DNA of 64,000 nt from Mytilisepta virgata (lineage: Eukaryota > Mollusca > Bivalvia > Mytilida > Mytilidae), in assembly GCA_028015205.1 (NCBI GenBank), contig CM051514.1:50050150-50114149 (forward strand). The letters are read 5' to 3'. The notes below the pieces were generated by a model, which saw only the letters and a list, made by a program, of their open reading frames with translations, ran no database searches and had not been told where the DNA came from. Below, one piece after another: positions 39,201 to 47,029 of the stretch. The position numbers and the translations under genes were made by a program. How positions within the stretch are numbered: the stretch's first letter is position 1; every line of letters starts with the position of its first letter.

Positions 39201-40728
39201 TTGAAATTAGTGTTTCGTTGACATTGCATTGCTTCATGTTGATGCTGGGCTACATGTAAAAATGTATGCTGACTTGTCTGAAGCCTGACAAAAAAAATTT
39301 GCAATATACAATGTATTACTCTTTAGTAATATGAATCATTTCTAACCTATCCTTAATTTCAATAATGCACCCGCACAATAAATGATAAAGTGTTTAACAT
39401 CTTCAAAATCAAAAACCCACTTCCTTTCCTTTAATTCATCCTTCTACTTTTTGAAAATAATCAAGACACAAACTATGAGAAAACATGTACATCAAAGGAG
39501 TGCTGTTCCGCTGTTTGGATCATGTCAAGTACACATATATAATGTCACTATCCTTTTTCCATTTATAAAGGCAAATAACTTGTATTTTTGGTATCAGAAG
39601 GAAGTGAATACTTCACACATCAATGGATATACAATTGGCATACTTATACCAGTGAAATAAACCACAGAAAAAGGCTGGCGAGACGGGAAGTTATCATTCC
39701 AGAAGAATTATTTATCATACACTGTCATAATCCAAGGTCAAACATACATGCACATCGTATTAAGGCCAATATTATACATGTATAAAGGCTACATGAACAT
39801 GTACATGTAGGTTACTAGGATTTATCATGACAACCAGTTCTTATATGTTTGGAGGAAGCCTGGGAACTCAGACCAGGGTTCCTCAACAGAATTGATCCTG
39901 AATCATGGATTTTTCTACCATTCAGATGGGTCCGGTAAAAGGACCCATTCCCAATGGAAATTATTTTAAAATCATGCAGAATTCCCAAAAATGTTAACTT
40001 ACACCTCTAATTTTTGTTCCCAATTGACCAAAATTTTTCCCAAAATAGGCCAAAAACAACCCTTCCCAATAACCCTGGATAAACCCCTGTGAATCTTAAA
40101 ATTTTGGGGAGTCCTAGCCAAAACTCGACTACATGTCCTTGTTATTATGACTGGATTTTAACATAAGTTACGTAACCCAGGCGATATATCGGGTAAATGT
40201 CAAAATCTCAATACAGGAGTAAACAGAGTCTTGATTGATGAAAGAAAAATTTGCTGAACCAAAAAGGAGCAAGACAAAGAAAAAATCTTAAATTTCTGCT
40301 AATAGGCTATATTTAGGCTCACATTTAATCAAAAACTTTTATTTTTTCTATAAAGATTAACTTTATCCATAGGCTGCTATTTTCTCCTATTTTTCTCATT
40401 TGGGGGAGAGGTGTCATTCTCCACTATAAATATCACTCTAAATGACTTTATGTAATAAACGAACTCTTATTAAGAAAATGTTAACCCTAAATTTCTCCTT
40501 TCAAATTCAATATCAAAGATTTTGTTATATAATCGATTTTTACATATAAAATTAATCAATGCTAAATGATGTTCCAGGATTGTCTTGTTAAATGACTCAC
40601 CTTCCCAATTCATTACTGACTGTGTAATAATTTGTTAATGGCATAGTGTTTATTAATGTAACTGGCTGGCATTTTTCTTCACTGTTTAAAAAAGATTCTA
40701 AACTATTGTGATAATGATATAAATCCAT
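8745..40728 (-). CDS. STK17A: DRAK-type serine/threonine kinase (STK17 family), complete
   Basis: Seven exons, 3' to 5' along the plus strand: 8745-9204, 10182-10361, 11375-11423, 14039-14165, 14838-14976, 19439-19651, 40601-40728. They total 1296 nt, giving 431 aa. The product is a death-associated kinase-related protein (CAMK group). Family members phosphorylate myosin light chain and act in apoptosis and cytoskeletal control. The kinase domain covers about residues 34-293. It has glycine loop LGRGKFAVV (41-49), Lys64 in AAK, αC Glu82, catalytic loop VHLDIKPQN (Asp158), magnesium motif DLG (179-181, in place of DFG), P+1 loop IGTVDYVAPE and end motif CLEHPW. KKRRRG after Lys64 is typical of DAPK/DRAK kinases. 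The C-terminal 138 residues are acidic and serine-rich; no calmodulin-binding or death domain is seen, as in DRAKs. Every phase is consistent. STK17A versus STK17B identity cannot be settled here. Confidence 0.95.
9205..10181. other. STK17 intron 6
   Basis: Contains a diverged inverted-repeat transposon at 9359-9636 and, next to the donor, the extra copy of the exon 6 end at 10041-10150. The rest is AT-rich sequence without recognisable features. Confidence 0.7.
9359..9636. mobile_element. Diverged copy of the 7082-7375 MITE
   Basis: Starts ttaagagggtac and ends gttgggtaccccctcaa. The interior shares tttgtcaaactgctat, ttttgtcaa and atgaaaattaaacgagcc with the copy at 7082-7375. The terminal repeats have decayed to about 9 of 13 positions, so this is an older insertion. 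Confidence 0.65.
10041..10260. repeat. 110-bp tandem duplication across the STK17 exon 6 donor
   Basis: Copy B (10151-10260) holds the real end of exon 6 plus its donor. Copy A (10041-10150), inside the intron, repeats the exon text from GAATTCCCAGATAG to CATCCAAA, the gtaagt donor and about 30 intron bases. They differ by one base gained or lost and about two substitutions; the latter turn TTTATT into TTCATA and leave Phe-Ile unchanged. Copy A is preceded by ctgtag, a possible acceptor, but joining there from exon 6 runs into a stop. Confidence 0.9.
10182..10361 (-). CDS. STK17A: STK17 exon 6
   Basis: Acceptor atttttcag, donor AA|gtaagt. It encodes the end of Trp219, then [20 protein letters not shown] (helix F and G region), a conserved [12 protein letters not shown] block and [14 protein letters not shown]. 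Phase is 2 at both ends. Confidence 0.95.
10362..11374. other. STK17 intron 5
   Basis: Holds a short hairpin at about 10873-10925 (attgcccaggg and ccctgggcaat) and a foldback element at 11088-11227. No exon was seen. Confidence 0.65.
11088..11227. mobile_element. 140-bp foldback element
   Basis: Left end ACAATTATTGAACAG and right end CTGTTCAATAATTGT are perfect inverted repeats. A second inverted block, caatatagcaat and attgctatat, lies just inside. It has the size and form of a small non-autonomous DNA transposon. Confidence 0.7.
11375..11423 (-). CDS. STK17A: STK17 exon 5
   Basis: A 49-nt exon. Acceptor tttgcag, donor TG|gtaagt. It completes Ala203 and encodes [15 protein letters not shown] plus two bases of Trp219. 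The APE motif and the DMW of helix F identify it. Confidence 0.95.
11424..14038. other. STK17 intron 4
   Basis: About two thirds of this 2.6 kb intron is the exon-seeded minisatellite at 12375-14070. The part from 11424 to 12374 shows no exon or recognisable element. Confidence 0.8.
12375..14070. repeat. 46-bp minisatellite seeded on the STK17 exon 4 splice donor, about 37 copies
   Basis: Read on the minus strand, each unit is 33 nt of exon 4 end (TCAGGGATATAATAGGAACT, then GTGGATTATGTTG) followed by 13 nt of intron (GTAAGTTGGTAAT). The unit nearest the exon is the functional exon end itself (14039-14070). Copies run for 1.7 kb into the intron, and almost every one keeps a GT donor, either GTAAGT or GTATGT. 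Several carry shared variants, for example aaactaaatcc near 12592, 13301 and 13536, suggesting higher-order units. A 13-bp insertion occurs near 12872. Plus-strand open frames here are by-products. Confidence 0.95.
14039..14165 (-). CDS. STK17A: STK17 exon 4
   Basis: Acceptor ctttttcag, donor GTTG|gtaagt. It encodes [20 protein letters not shown] then [22 protein letters not shown] and the first base of Ala203: the end of the catalytic loop, the DLG motif and the activation and P+1 loops. Its last 32 nt are the first unit of the adjoining minisatellite. Confidence 0.95.
14166..14837. other. STK17 intron 3
   Basis: No exon. A short tandem repeat of about 35 bp, three copies of the type tattataaaagttctgtaga, lies at about 14545-14627. 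Confidence 0.65.
14838..14976 (-). CDS. STK17A: STK17 exon 3
   Basis: Acceptor ctatttttag, donor AAG|gtaaaa. It completes Tyr114 and encodes [20 protein letters not shown], then [20 protein letters not shown] and VHLDIK, the hinge, helix E and catalytic loop. HLD in place of HRD is usual for DRAK kinases. Confidence 0.95.
15707..15905. mobile_element. MITE with GGGCCCAGTTGTT ends, copy 1
   Basis: The left end tgggcccagttgtttaaacg and the right end ttaacttttgaacaactggg are near-perfect terminal inverted repeats of about 22 bp. It is about 200 bp long and non-coding. A second copy in the same orientation is at 20767-20966, with shared interior text such as tttcaaattttcgctt and gatgggttaatcctatgac. 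Confidence 0.75.
17070..18203. mobile_element. Compound repeat element with four internal units of about 162 bp
   Basis: Internal units share aaaaatatttcgacatga near 17531, 17693, 17855 and 18020, with aggggcataactcctac and aaatcggtcaagaaataaat. The right end has a ggacggacggacg run and a GC-rich stem, cccccgcatcgcgttgcggc then aggggac. The left end near 17085 has gtcccccgccgct, loosely inverted to it. The layout is a non-autonomous element carrying an internal minisatellite. Confidence 0.65.
18440..18650 (-). mobile_element. tRNA-derived SINE, reverse orientation
   Basis: Reading on the minus strand it carries a polymerase III B-box-like region near 18600-18625. The conserved body follows (accaataaaactggccgcc, then gccaaagtgtgctgaaaac, then ggcgtaaaac). 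The A-box end is missing. Related copies are at 26300-26527, 37884-38095 and 61615-61773. The body resembles conserved central domains of bivalve SINEs. Confidence 0.7.
19439..19651 (-). CDS. STK17A: STK17 exon 2
   Basis: Acceptor gtatttctag, donor TA|gtgagt. It completes Arg43 and encodes [20 protein letters not shown], then [30 protein letters not shown] and [20 protein letters not shown]. This is the glycine loop, Lys64, αC Glu82 and the strand before the hinge. The stop seen in frame at 19438-19440 is beyond the donor. Confidence 0.95.
19980..20310. repeat. Degenerate interspersed repeat
   Basis: Overlapping open frames occur on both strands, a pattern typical of repeat rather than coding sequence. 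Phrases such as ttattccagtttagtacaat and gctaagtttgctgtcaaatg have the style of bivalve interspersed repeats that end in ggtgagct, but that end is not present here. Confidence 0.35.
20767..20966. mobile_element. MITE with GGGCCCAGTTGTT ends, copy 2
   Basis: Starts tgggtccaattgttcaaaag and ends ttaacttttgaacaactggg. It is co-linear with the copy at 15707-15905 throughout. Both lie in STK17 introns in the same orientation. Confidence 0.75.
26300..26527 (-). mobile_element. tRNA-derived SINE, reverse orientation
   Basis: Contains ttgggattttacaccacc, tactgatggaggaagcc, caatccttgtcgatga, gatttgaactcacaacctca and a tRNA-like head gagaccacttgagcacc at the right. More diverged than the 37884 copy. 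Confidence 0.65.
26613..26805. repeat. Tandem repeat of about 46 bp, 4 to 5 diverged copies
   Basis: The repeated phrase is ctttgagctggtggctaaag followed by a variable ctgtaaaggtactc. Copies differ by substitutions and small gaps. It lies in STK17 intron 1, far from any exon. Confidence 0.7.
29285..29364. repeat. Strong 80-base hairpin
   Basis: The left arm atcttcccaagtcaagggtt plus tagtgatccactt pairs with the right arm aagtggatcgtaaaccctt plus tacttgggaagat, with three or so mismatches and a loop of about 15 bases. It could be a small foldback transposon or a structured RNA such as a miRNA precursor; the sequence alone does not decide. Confidence 0.7.
31111..31953. mobile_element. DNA transposon-like element with GCCCCCTTTACACTG ends
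   Basis: Left end aagccccctttacactg and right end cagtgtaaagggggcct are inverted over about 15 bp. The 843-bp interior is CpG-richer than its surroundings and holds many gacatcgtagtgaga units. A direct duplication at about 31345-31440 and 31440-31570 shares gaactaatatacattcaagc. The short open frame at 31005-31343 runs out of the element and shows no known protein. It is probably a non-autonomous element. Confidence 0.75.
32140..32700. repeat. Tandem repeat of about 133 bp, four copies
   Basis: Units share aattttggtgggagg, agatgcaccc, tgattgtaggtagcttgc and gtcaatgaagcgcaataag, with unit landmarks near 32157, 32304, 32436 and 32570. The outer copies are the most diverged. Confidence 0.7.
32767..32815. 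repeat. Hexanucleotide microsatellite (GTGGAC)n
   Basis: Six or more uninterrupted units followed by two variant units (gatgcg, gatgct). Confidence 0.9.
34628..34836. mobile_element. TTAAGGATG-type MITE, copy 1
   Basis: Left end ttaaggatgctcgcaggtca and right end gaccagcgattatccttaa are imperfect inverted repeats of about 18 bp. The right half is the reverse complement of the left part of the copy at 62767-63151, for example agctctaaaatgagcacatg and tttgtttactattcatatg. This copy is shorter, with an internal deletion. Confidence 0.7.
35884..36120 (-). other. Unrecognised open frame of 78 codons in STK17 intron 1
   Basis: Runs from [12 protein letters not shown] through a charged [18 protein letters not shown] segment to LKPYSTSL and a stop. 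Composition is protein-like (balanced charge, few low-complexity runs), unlike most open frames here, but I recognise no family and see no acceptor that would link it to STK17. It may be a decayed transposon fragment. Confidence 0.2.
36576..37676 (+). mobile_element. Compound repeat ending in GGTCCAGGTGAGCT
   Basis: Starts aacaagaggctcccaggagc then ctgaatcgctcacctggtcc, and ends ggacctttggtccaggtgag. The two termini are inverted over acctggtcc / ggtccaggt. Inside, a unit of about 503 bp occurs twice, with agggcaataactcctacatg near 36790 and 37293, and a gacgacgacgac run precedes the right end. Related copies are at 2193-2400 and 55640-56985. Confidence 0.7.
37884..38095 (+). mobile_element. 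tRNA-derived SINE, forward orientation
   Basis: Contains a B-box-like gtgagttcgaatctcacc, the body (tgacaaggattgccaatttt, cggcttcctccaccaataaa, aactggccgccg) and the tail gaaaacggcgttaaacccc. The A box is absent, so it is 5'-truncated. It is the best-preserved body of the copies in this window. Confidence 0.75.
40601..40728 (-). CDS. STK17A: STK17 exon 1 (first coding)
   Basis: ATG at 40726-40728 is the first in-frame Met after the TAG at about 40750. It encodes [40 protein letters not shown] and LG plus AG of Arg43, with a strong donor AAG|gtgagt. The junction gives NELGR|GKFAVV, an exact DRAK glycine loop, 21 kb from exon 2. A second in-frame Met (residue 29) could also start. An acceptor ctctttcctaatcag ends at 40775, so an untranslated first exon probably lies further right; I could not place it. 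Confidence 0.88.
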
Positions 40729-43700
40729 ACTTCTATAATTCCTTAAAAGCTAAATCTATTTACAGGTCTTGTGACTGATTAGGAAAGAGTACGAGAAACT
40801 GTAAAGATGTATAGTACTTCAACCACAAATAATGTTCACTCCAAATTCCAAAAAAGTTTGCATTTCCAGTTTATCCTTTTACAATACATTGTACAAACAA
40901 ATGTCTTCTGTGGTAAAAGTCACATAACAATTTCTGTACACAAGATGTCAATTGAAATTTCAGATTCTTTGTTCCTCATAAGTGTACATTCCTATGAAGG
41001 AAAGTCAGGATATATCAACAAAGGTGAATCTTTATAATCCCCACAGTATAATAATGTATACTGAATAAGTCAAAAATAGAAATAATCCTCTAATTATAGC
41101 GTCTGAAATTTAAAAAATCCCAACACTTGATTTTTACAAGTCATTGTACAAGCTTCAAGTCTAAATATGTAAATGATTTCCAATAATTTTTACAGGAAAT
41201 TAAAGTTTCATACATGTACAAAAAGTATTACAATTTGCAGTGATAATGTTCATATCTTCCTCAATAAACAACTTCTGTGGCAATTTAACAACATTTTAAT
41301 TTCCTTGGTGACAAATCATCAGAGTGTCTCTGTGATAGTTCGACTAGCCTACCAACAATTACTAAAATAATTACTAGTTAATTATATTTAAATGTAATAT
41401 ATGGCAAAAAGCCTACATATTTTTCTGTGATTAAAACGGGGACAAATGCATTATACTAATCAATGTAAACTGTTTGAATAAAATATTGTTTTCTTATAAT
41501 GCATCATTCAAGACTATTATGATAATACATGTAATATAAATCCATAATATTTATTCCATAAAAACTTACTTTTAACTTTGTAGTTCTTGTAATTTGAGCA
41601 TAAGAAACTGTTATTATGTCCTATGCAAGTGAGGCAAAGATTATTTCAAATGCACTCATTTGACAAATTAACAAAAAGTATTCATTTTCTTTTAGACAAA
41701 GACTTAATTTGCCCTTTCAAATGCCATCTACATGTATATAGATATTTAAAAAATTTCAAAGAGGTTATATTAGTTCCTATCCCTTGACTTCAAACTGGCC
41801 TACATGTACTAACTTCAATATAAGTACACAACAGTAACACATTAATTAGATTAAAGAGGCACTTGATTCAATCATTTCGTATCAGTGCTTAAACTATAAC
41901 TATATTAATTATACCTGAGATAATCCAATCATAGATTTATTACCTTAATTACAATAACCTTTATTACATATAATTAGTTTATTGCTCTGCAGGTGTCAGA
42001 ACAGAAAAATTTATATGTCAGAAATTATTATTATTAATTGTGAAAATATTTTATAGTGGATCATTACATTTAAACATTTGAAATTAATGTAATAGACCAA
42101 AAAGATAATTATTTTGTGTTTCCTTTTACATCAAGTCTAAAAGGAAGACAGGTACATGTAGGATGTTGGTATTTTTTTTTTATGAACTTGGGTTAAGTTT
42201 TCCAAAAAGAGCTTTTTTAGAAATTTAAAACTTCTAAAATGTTGTAACCCATACAACCTAGTTTTCTAGAATATGCCAATTTTGCTAAAAAAAGTTCATG
42301 AAGAACAAAATAATCTCAACAAATGTGGGTCAGTCAAGTACCACTATTTTGTCTGGCCTTACACCAGTCTCTTTCATAAGCACTGTTGTAAACTTTTACA
42401 CACAGACAATGATTTACCAATGTGTTCTTCTTTGCTTACAAATAGGATCTTTTTCTTTATACTTTCAGAAATGCATTCTCTTAATACTGAAGTTGGCAGA
42501 TATAAGAATATTCCAAAGAAAATTGACTATGCTCTGAATGTAATGTGCTAGATAATGAATACAATTTTTTATTTAATCGTTAATCAAATACTCAGTTAAG
42601 AACTAATCTATCTGAAAAGTTAATAGTTCTAACTTAATCAACATTTTCTATTTGCCAATGAAGGATCACAAATTTCTGATATCCTAAAACCTAAAAATGA
42701 AACTTTTACCAATTGTCTGTGACTTTATTAAGCAGTCATTGGAACTGTTAAAATAGGGTCCACATTGGTCAAAGTTTTCTTTTTTGCGTAACCTCTCTTT
42801 CTGTATGTGTTTACTGTTTATTTCCTGTAAATTGCTGCTATATTGTTTAACCCCCATGGGTATAACTTGCAACAAAGTTACAAGTATTTTATAGTTAATA
42901 CAATGTCTAAATGTGACAGGTGGAATTTCATAATTCCTTTGACCTTACCTTCCAATATCATCAACAACTGTATACACATCATTTACTCCTTGTGTTTTGA
43001 TGTTAATATTTGGCTGATATTTTTCCTTCCCCGTGGGACTAAACCCTGAAACACTGTTGTGGTAATGACTATACCCATTCATCCTTTTGTTCATTGTGGT
43101 GACCCTTTGTCCGTTCTTTCAGTGTCAAACGCACCTTGCAAATGATAGATCACATTGCTATATTATTATTTAAACTGCAGGTGTAATTCCTATAATAACA
43201 GCACAGTTTGCACCGTAAAATTTAAATATTTGAAATTGTAAACTAGAAATTTCAGTTTAAAATTCTTTACATTCCATTCATTTGACCGCCTAGAACTGAG
43301 GAATATATCAGGTAACGTTCATACTATATCCCAAATAAAAAGGGTAACTCCGAATTGAACAACTGTGATAAAAATATCAACCTAAGTAGATACTTAAGGT
43401 CAATAAAAATTGTGAAAGTCTACAGAGTGGAGCTTCAAGTCCAACGGAAATGCAGAGCACTTGTCATTGTTGAGGATCGAAGTCGAGGCTGTAATATAAA
43501 TACCTGAATAACATCGGACCGGAGTATAATTATTCGTTTTTCCTTCAGGCTTTAAAAAAGTGTTAACAAGTGACCACAAATTGTTAACATTAAGTTGAGC
43601 TGACCAAAGTAGCAAATTACCTCCAAAAAAAATCTAACAAATTAAACAAATACAGTATATATATATAGTTAAACATTACGGATACGCGGATTTTTCCCAA

Positions 43701-45575
43701 TAGGCCGGACATTATCATTTATATAGAAAAAATTGTTCTCCATGCAAAATTGCATTTATAATTTCAAGAAAAATACAAATTACAGAAAATAACAAGTGTA
43801 TAATTACTTAATACTGTGATATTTAATACCCCGGGGCACCCCTTAATCATCTGTACATAGGCTCATCCCCAAGAAAAACATTTTACCCTCAATTACATGA
43901 ATTACCCTTTTTTCAAAACACCACAAAAAATAGTTGTCTAAATAAGTGACCCCAAAAAAATATCTACAAAAATGACCACCCCAAATAATACCGTTGGTAA
44001 TATTACATCCACAAAAATACCTAATGAAAATTTAAAACCAGAAATGTATACTACTACTGACACCAAGTTATAAATCCCATGATAACTTAAAATATATTCT
44101 TATACTTCAGCTGGGCCCAAACAATACTTTCAAATTCCCAGAACCCCCAAAAAATAACAAAGTTGAACCCCCCCCCGCAAAAAAAAAAATTGTACGAGCC
44201 TAAGTACAGGAAAACTTTCAGAGTACCCCTTGGGCTTAAAACCATCTTTTCAAAAGACATGCCTATACCTTAACAAATTAACATGTGCATTTTAACTCAG
44301 TTTATCTTTGCAGCTTTGAATTTTTTACCTGAGAATTTCAGTTATCTTATGAACTTGAGTGAATGGAAAAAAGTTACCAAAATTAATCAAATACAATACA
44401 GAATTTGATACCGTCCATTATCGCTGTTTAATATAGTCTCAATCTCTTTAAAACTCAGCGAGGTAGACAACCCAAAGAATATTGTGCCATATATGGTATG
44501 ATCAGATGTCTCACAACAAATGATGAGAACTAGTGGTCAAATGAGATACTGTGCTCATACCAACATCACTAACATAAAAATACAAATAAATTTTTGTCTG
44601 GTTAGTGATTACGCCCTTGGAATTTCTAGATACACTATATTACAGTGCTGTATCTAAAAGTCGTGTCTTGTTCTGAGGAGTATGTGGCAGCTCAGTGACC
44701 TGTAGCCCACAAGCAGCCTGAGTGGTAATAAAAAACCTCGGATACCTACATTTACTTTTCTTGATTAACCATCATCAGGTACGTTCTTGACCAAAACTTT
44801 CGAAAATTCCCAAAAAATAAAAACCAAACTATTGTGAGCAATATGAAGTTACACGAAAATTATGATATCTGGCTATAGGTCAGAAAATCAAGCAATTAAA
44901 AAGAATAATTAATTATTCAATTTTAGTTAAAAAGCATTGGCAGCAAATCTGCGTTAGTCTCAACGTGTTTTCAGAATACATTTACATTTATAGATTTTTT
45001 GAACAACATCATTTCCTCTTGGCTCCCGTTCAGAATCATACATTGCACATTTACTGATAGGTAGATAACAATCATTTGTACACACAAGGAAATATATTAA
45101 TAACTCGGTGTATTTTGATTGGCAGTTAAATTTCATACTGGAGTGTAAATCTCCCGGACAAAAAGAATACACCGAAATTCGAAAATTTGATGCAAAGATT
45201 GAATATGACTCCCAGTTTCAATAATACTTTGACCATCTTTGAGCTGGTATATGTTATAGTTCAAATATATTAAGTAAAATGTTAATCCTTAAGAAGTGGG
45301 CTAAGCGAGCTAGAGTTTTGGAATGTGAGCCCGTATCCTCGTCTGGTAATTCCACCCAAGTCCCAGCTTTTTTTTTTGGAGACCCCTGACAAGAGTAAGC
45401 AATATACGATCCTTATACACGATGCCATGAAAGATTATGGGTTATAATGAAAAACTTAACCAGTTAATTTTACCATTAAATTAGATTAATTAGAGGTCAA
45501 AATTACTTATGACGCGACCATGTTAGTAGTCTGACGAAGAATAAAGCCTCTGGAATGTAACCAGTTCATAAGAAC
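40729..45575. other. Divergent intergenic region, STK17 side
   Basis: Between the two divergent genes. It contains a LINE fragment at 42470-42880 and AT-rich sequence. A region at 43825-44240 has C-rich and A-rich runs and loosely inverted ends (gtacataggctc and gagcctaagtac), perhaps an old element. No convincing exon apart from the candidate at 45576-45605. Confidence 0.55.
42470..42880 (+). pseudogene. Non-LTR retrotransposon ORF2 C-terminal fragment
   Basis: In the plus frame it reads NTEVGRYKNIPKK, followed after stops and shifts by SDILKPKNETFTNCL and related text. This is the same order as the minus-strand copy at 47030-48900 (KVGKYKNTPRKNRLCSGC and RTFTNCL). Both end near tttaacccccatgggtataa. 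It is a decayed 3' end with several stops. Confidence 0.65.
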
Positions 45576-45605
45576 ATGAAGAAAGCTGATCTTAAGAAGT
45601 TTTTT
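45508..45605 (+). other. Candidate upstream first exon of COASY
   Basis: ATG at 45576 opens a 10-codon frame MKKADLKKFF that runs straight into a consensus donor, TTT|gtaagtatt, at 45606. It ends in phase 0. The acceptor tttttatcttttcag ending at 50379 would join it to ATT TCC AGT ATG in the COASY frame, giving 549 aa. A four-codon upstream frame (ATG at about 45519, stop TGA) precedes it. This is inference from frame, codon content and splice strength only; the 50389 start is the more conservative model. Confidence 0.4.
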
Positions 45606-45799
45606 GTAAGTATTATTAAATAAACCATTTATTAATAAAAAAAAAAACTACCAGAATTTGAAGTGAATAAATAACTCATTCATATTTTGACATATCGGAC
45701 TTATGTGTAATCTCTCGATTCTTTTATAAACAACCGGTTACAATACAATTGTGTTGAAATTGACAACTCCATGATAATGCATCAATGAAAATGTTTACA

Positions 45800-46330
45800 C
45801 ATATTTATTCATATATAATAATACATTAATTGAAATGCAAAATTATACTCAGAAGGGTTGACAGCATTGTTAAAAATTAACATAACATAAATACAAAGTA
45901 GAATGGAATGAAAAATCAAATAATGTGGTAACAAATACATATATATTATGCAGCTGTAGAGTCCACTTTCCTCAGCACTAGACTTTTTTTGTAAATGGAG
46001 CAACAAACCGCATAAGATCGTTGGAAGATAAATATAGATTCTCCTTTAGGGACGAGTGAGTTATGGAATTTCTCCACCCGAGACAGTTAAATTTTCGATT
46101 TTCAACTCGCGAGCTTTAGCATTATTTATACATGTGCTTGGTTGTATTTAAATTATATTATTGAAGCAATCATGTCTTAACGTGTCATATTTTGGACTAT
46201 TGAAGAAGAAATGTATTTCATCTTCTATTTTATTTAAATTACATTTTTGACATATTCTGTTTTCTCTTTTGATCTTGATACCGTCCTCTTTCGATTTCTT
46301 AAAAGTGGTCACTAACTCTCATTTTTATAA
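45800..46330 (-). pseudogene. Non-LTR retrotransposon ORF2 C-terminal fragment
   Basis: On the minus strand it reads NRICQKCNLNKIEDEIHFFF, the Cys-rich motif that lies near the C-terminus of many animal LINE polymerases, then decays through stops to the tail LYKKSLVLRKVDSTAA. The open frame at 45809-46006 is this tail. Confidence 0.7.
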
Positions 46331-46520
46331 GGTTGTTTCTATTATTAAAGTTTGTTTTAAGTAAAAAAAAATCAATTTGATATTGAAGTTTTATTTAACT
46401 ATATAAGTATATTTTACTATCTTCTTTTACTGTGAAATATAATAATAATAATAATTTATTACCAATCACATGCCCACTGAGGACATGGATATTTTACTGT
46501 ATTAGAACGTGAAATGATCC

Positions 46521-46545
46521 CGGGGGGGGGGGGGGGTCGGGGGGA
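46521..46545. repeat. Poly-G run
   Basis: One C, then about 15 consecutive G, TC and six more G. It is the only long G tract in the AT-rich window and could form a G-quadruplex; its exact length is assembly-sensitive. Confidence 0.85.
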
Positions 46546-46639
46546 TGATAAACGTCGACCGAAAAAGAGAAATTCTAATCTTACCCGGAAATTTTACAGA
46601 TCTTTCACCGTTGTCGGATAAGGATTATATTTTTTTACG

Positions 46640-46970
46640 ATTACGCCCCTTTGTATCGTACCAGAAGTTGACCCGAAGCGAAAGACCACAACAGTGACAA
46701 CTTTCTTTGAAGGTTTTTACTTACCGTTTTTCGTATACAGCACTTCGTGGATTTAGTCAGAGGCACTTGTTTTATATAAAAAAAAACACACACTAATACA
46801 ATATAAAACAAGTGCCTGTGGAAGTGTGGCTTTAATCTGTTGAATCCCACTTTCCTCTGCTCCCCTTTTTCTACAACAGTCAAAACGCCCGACTTCCACT
46901 GATTGTATTTTTGACACTGAAGCAGTGAAGCAAATGAACACAATATCACAATATATAGCAAAGTGTCAAA
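46640..46970. other. CpG-richer patch with a strong minus-strand donor
   Basis: Two overlapping minus-strand open frames (106 and 62 codons) are not recognisable. On the minus strand the text AAAACG|gtaagtaaaa near 46723 is a consensus donor, so this could be an untranslated first exon of STK17. Nothing else supports that. Confidence 0.25.
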
Positions 46971-47029
46971 ATTTTTGTTGTCTGAAACAGTATAAAAGAG
47001 AAGGTTTGCAATTTGATATGATGAACTTT

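Larger units (their letters stand above)
19652..40600. other. STK17 intron 1, about 21 kb
   Basis: No STK17 exon was found between the two flanking exons, whose split codon AG|A (Arg) joins in frame. Recognisable content is given separately: MITEs at 20767 and 34628, SINEs at 26300 and 37884, tandem repeats at 26613 and 32140, hairpin at 29285, an 843-bp inverted-repeat element at 31111 and a compound repeat at 36576. The remainder (21-26, 27-29, 33-34, 35-36.5 and 38-40.6 kb) is AT-rich with frequent TACATGTA and no supported feature. Confidence 0.8.

Noticed and set aside
44400..44470. Alternative STK17 first exon (minus-strand frame ending SDNGR at a gtatca donor)
   Set aside because: The glycine-loop context is wrong and the donor weak; the exon at 40601-40728 gives NELGR with a consensus donor and a start codon.
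46641..46961. Secreted protein starting MLYIVILCSFASLLQC
   Set aside because: A signal-like start, but two overlapping frames are equally open, no homology is recognised and no exon structure supports it.
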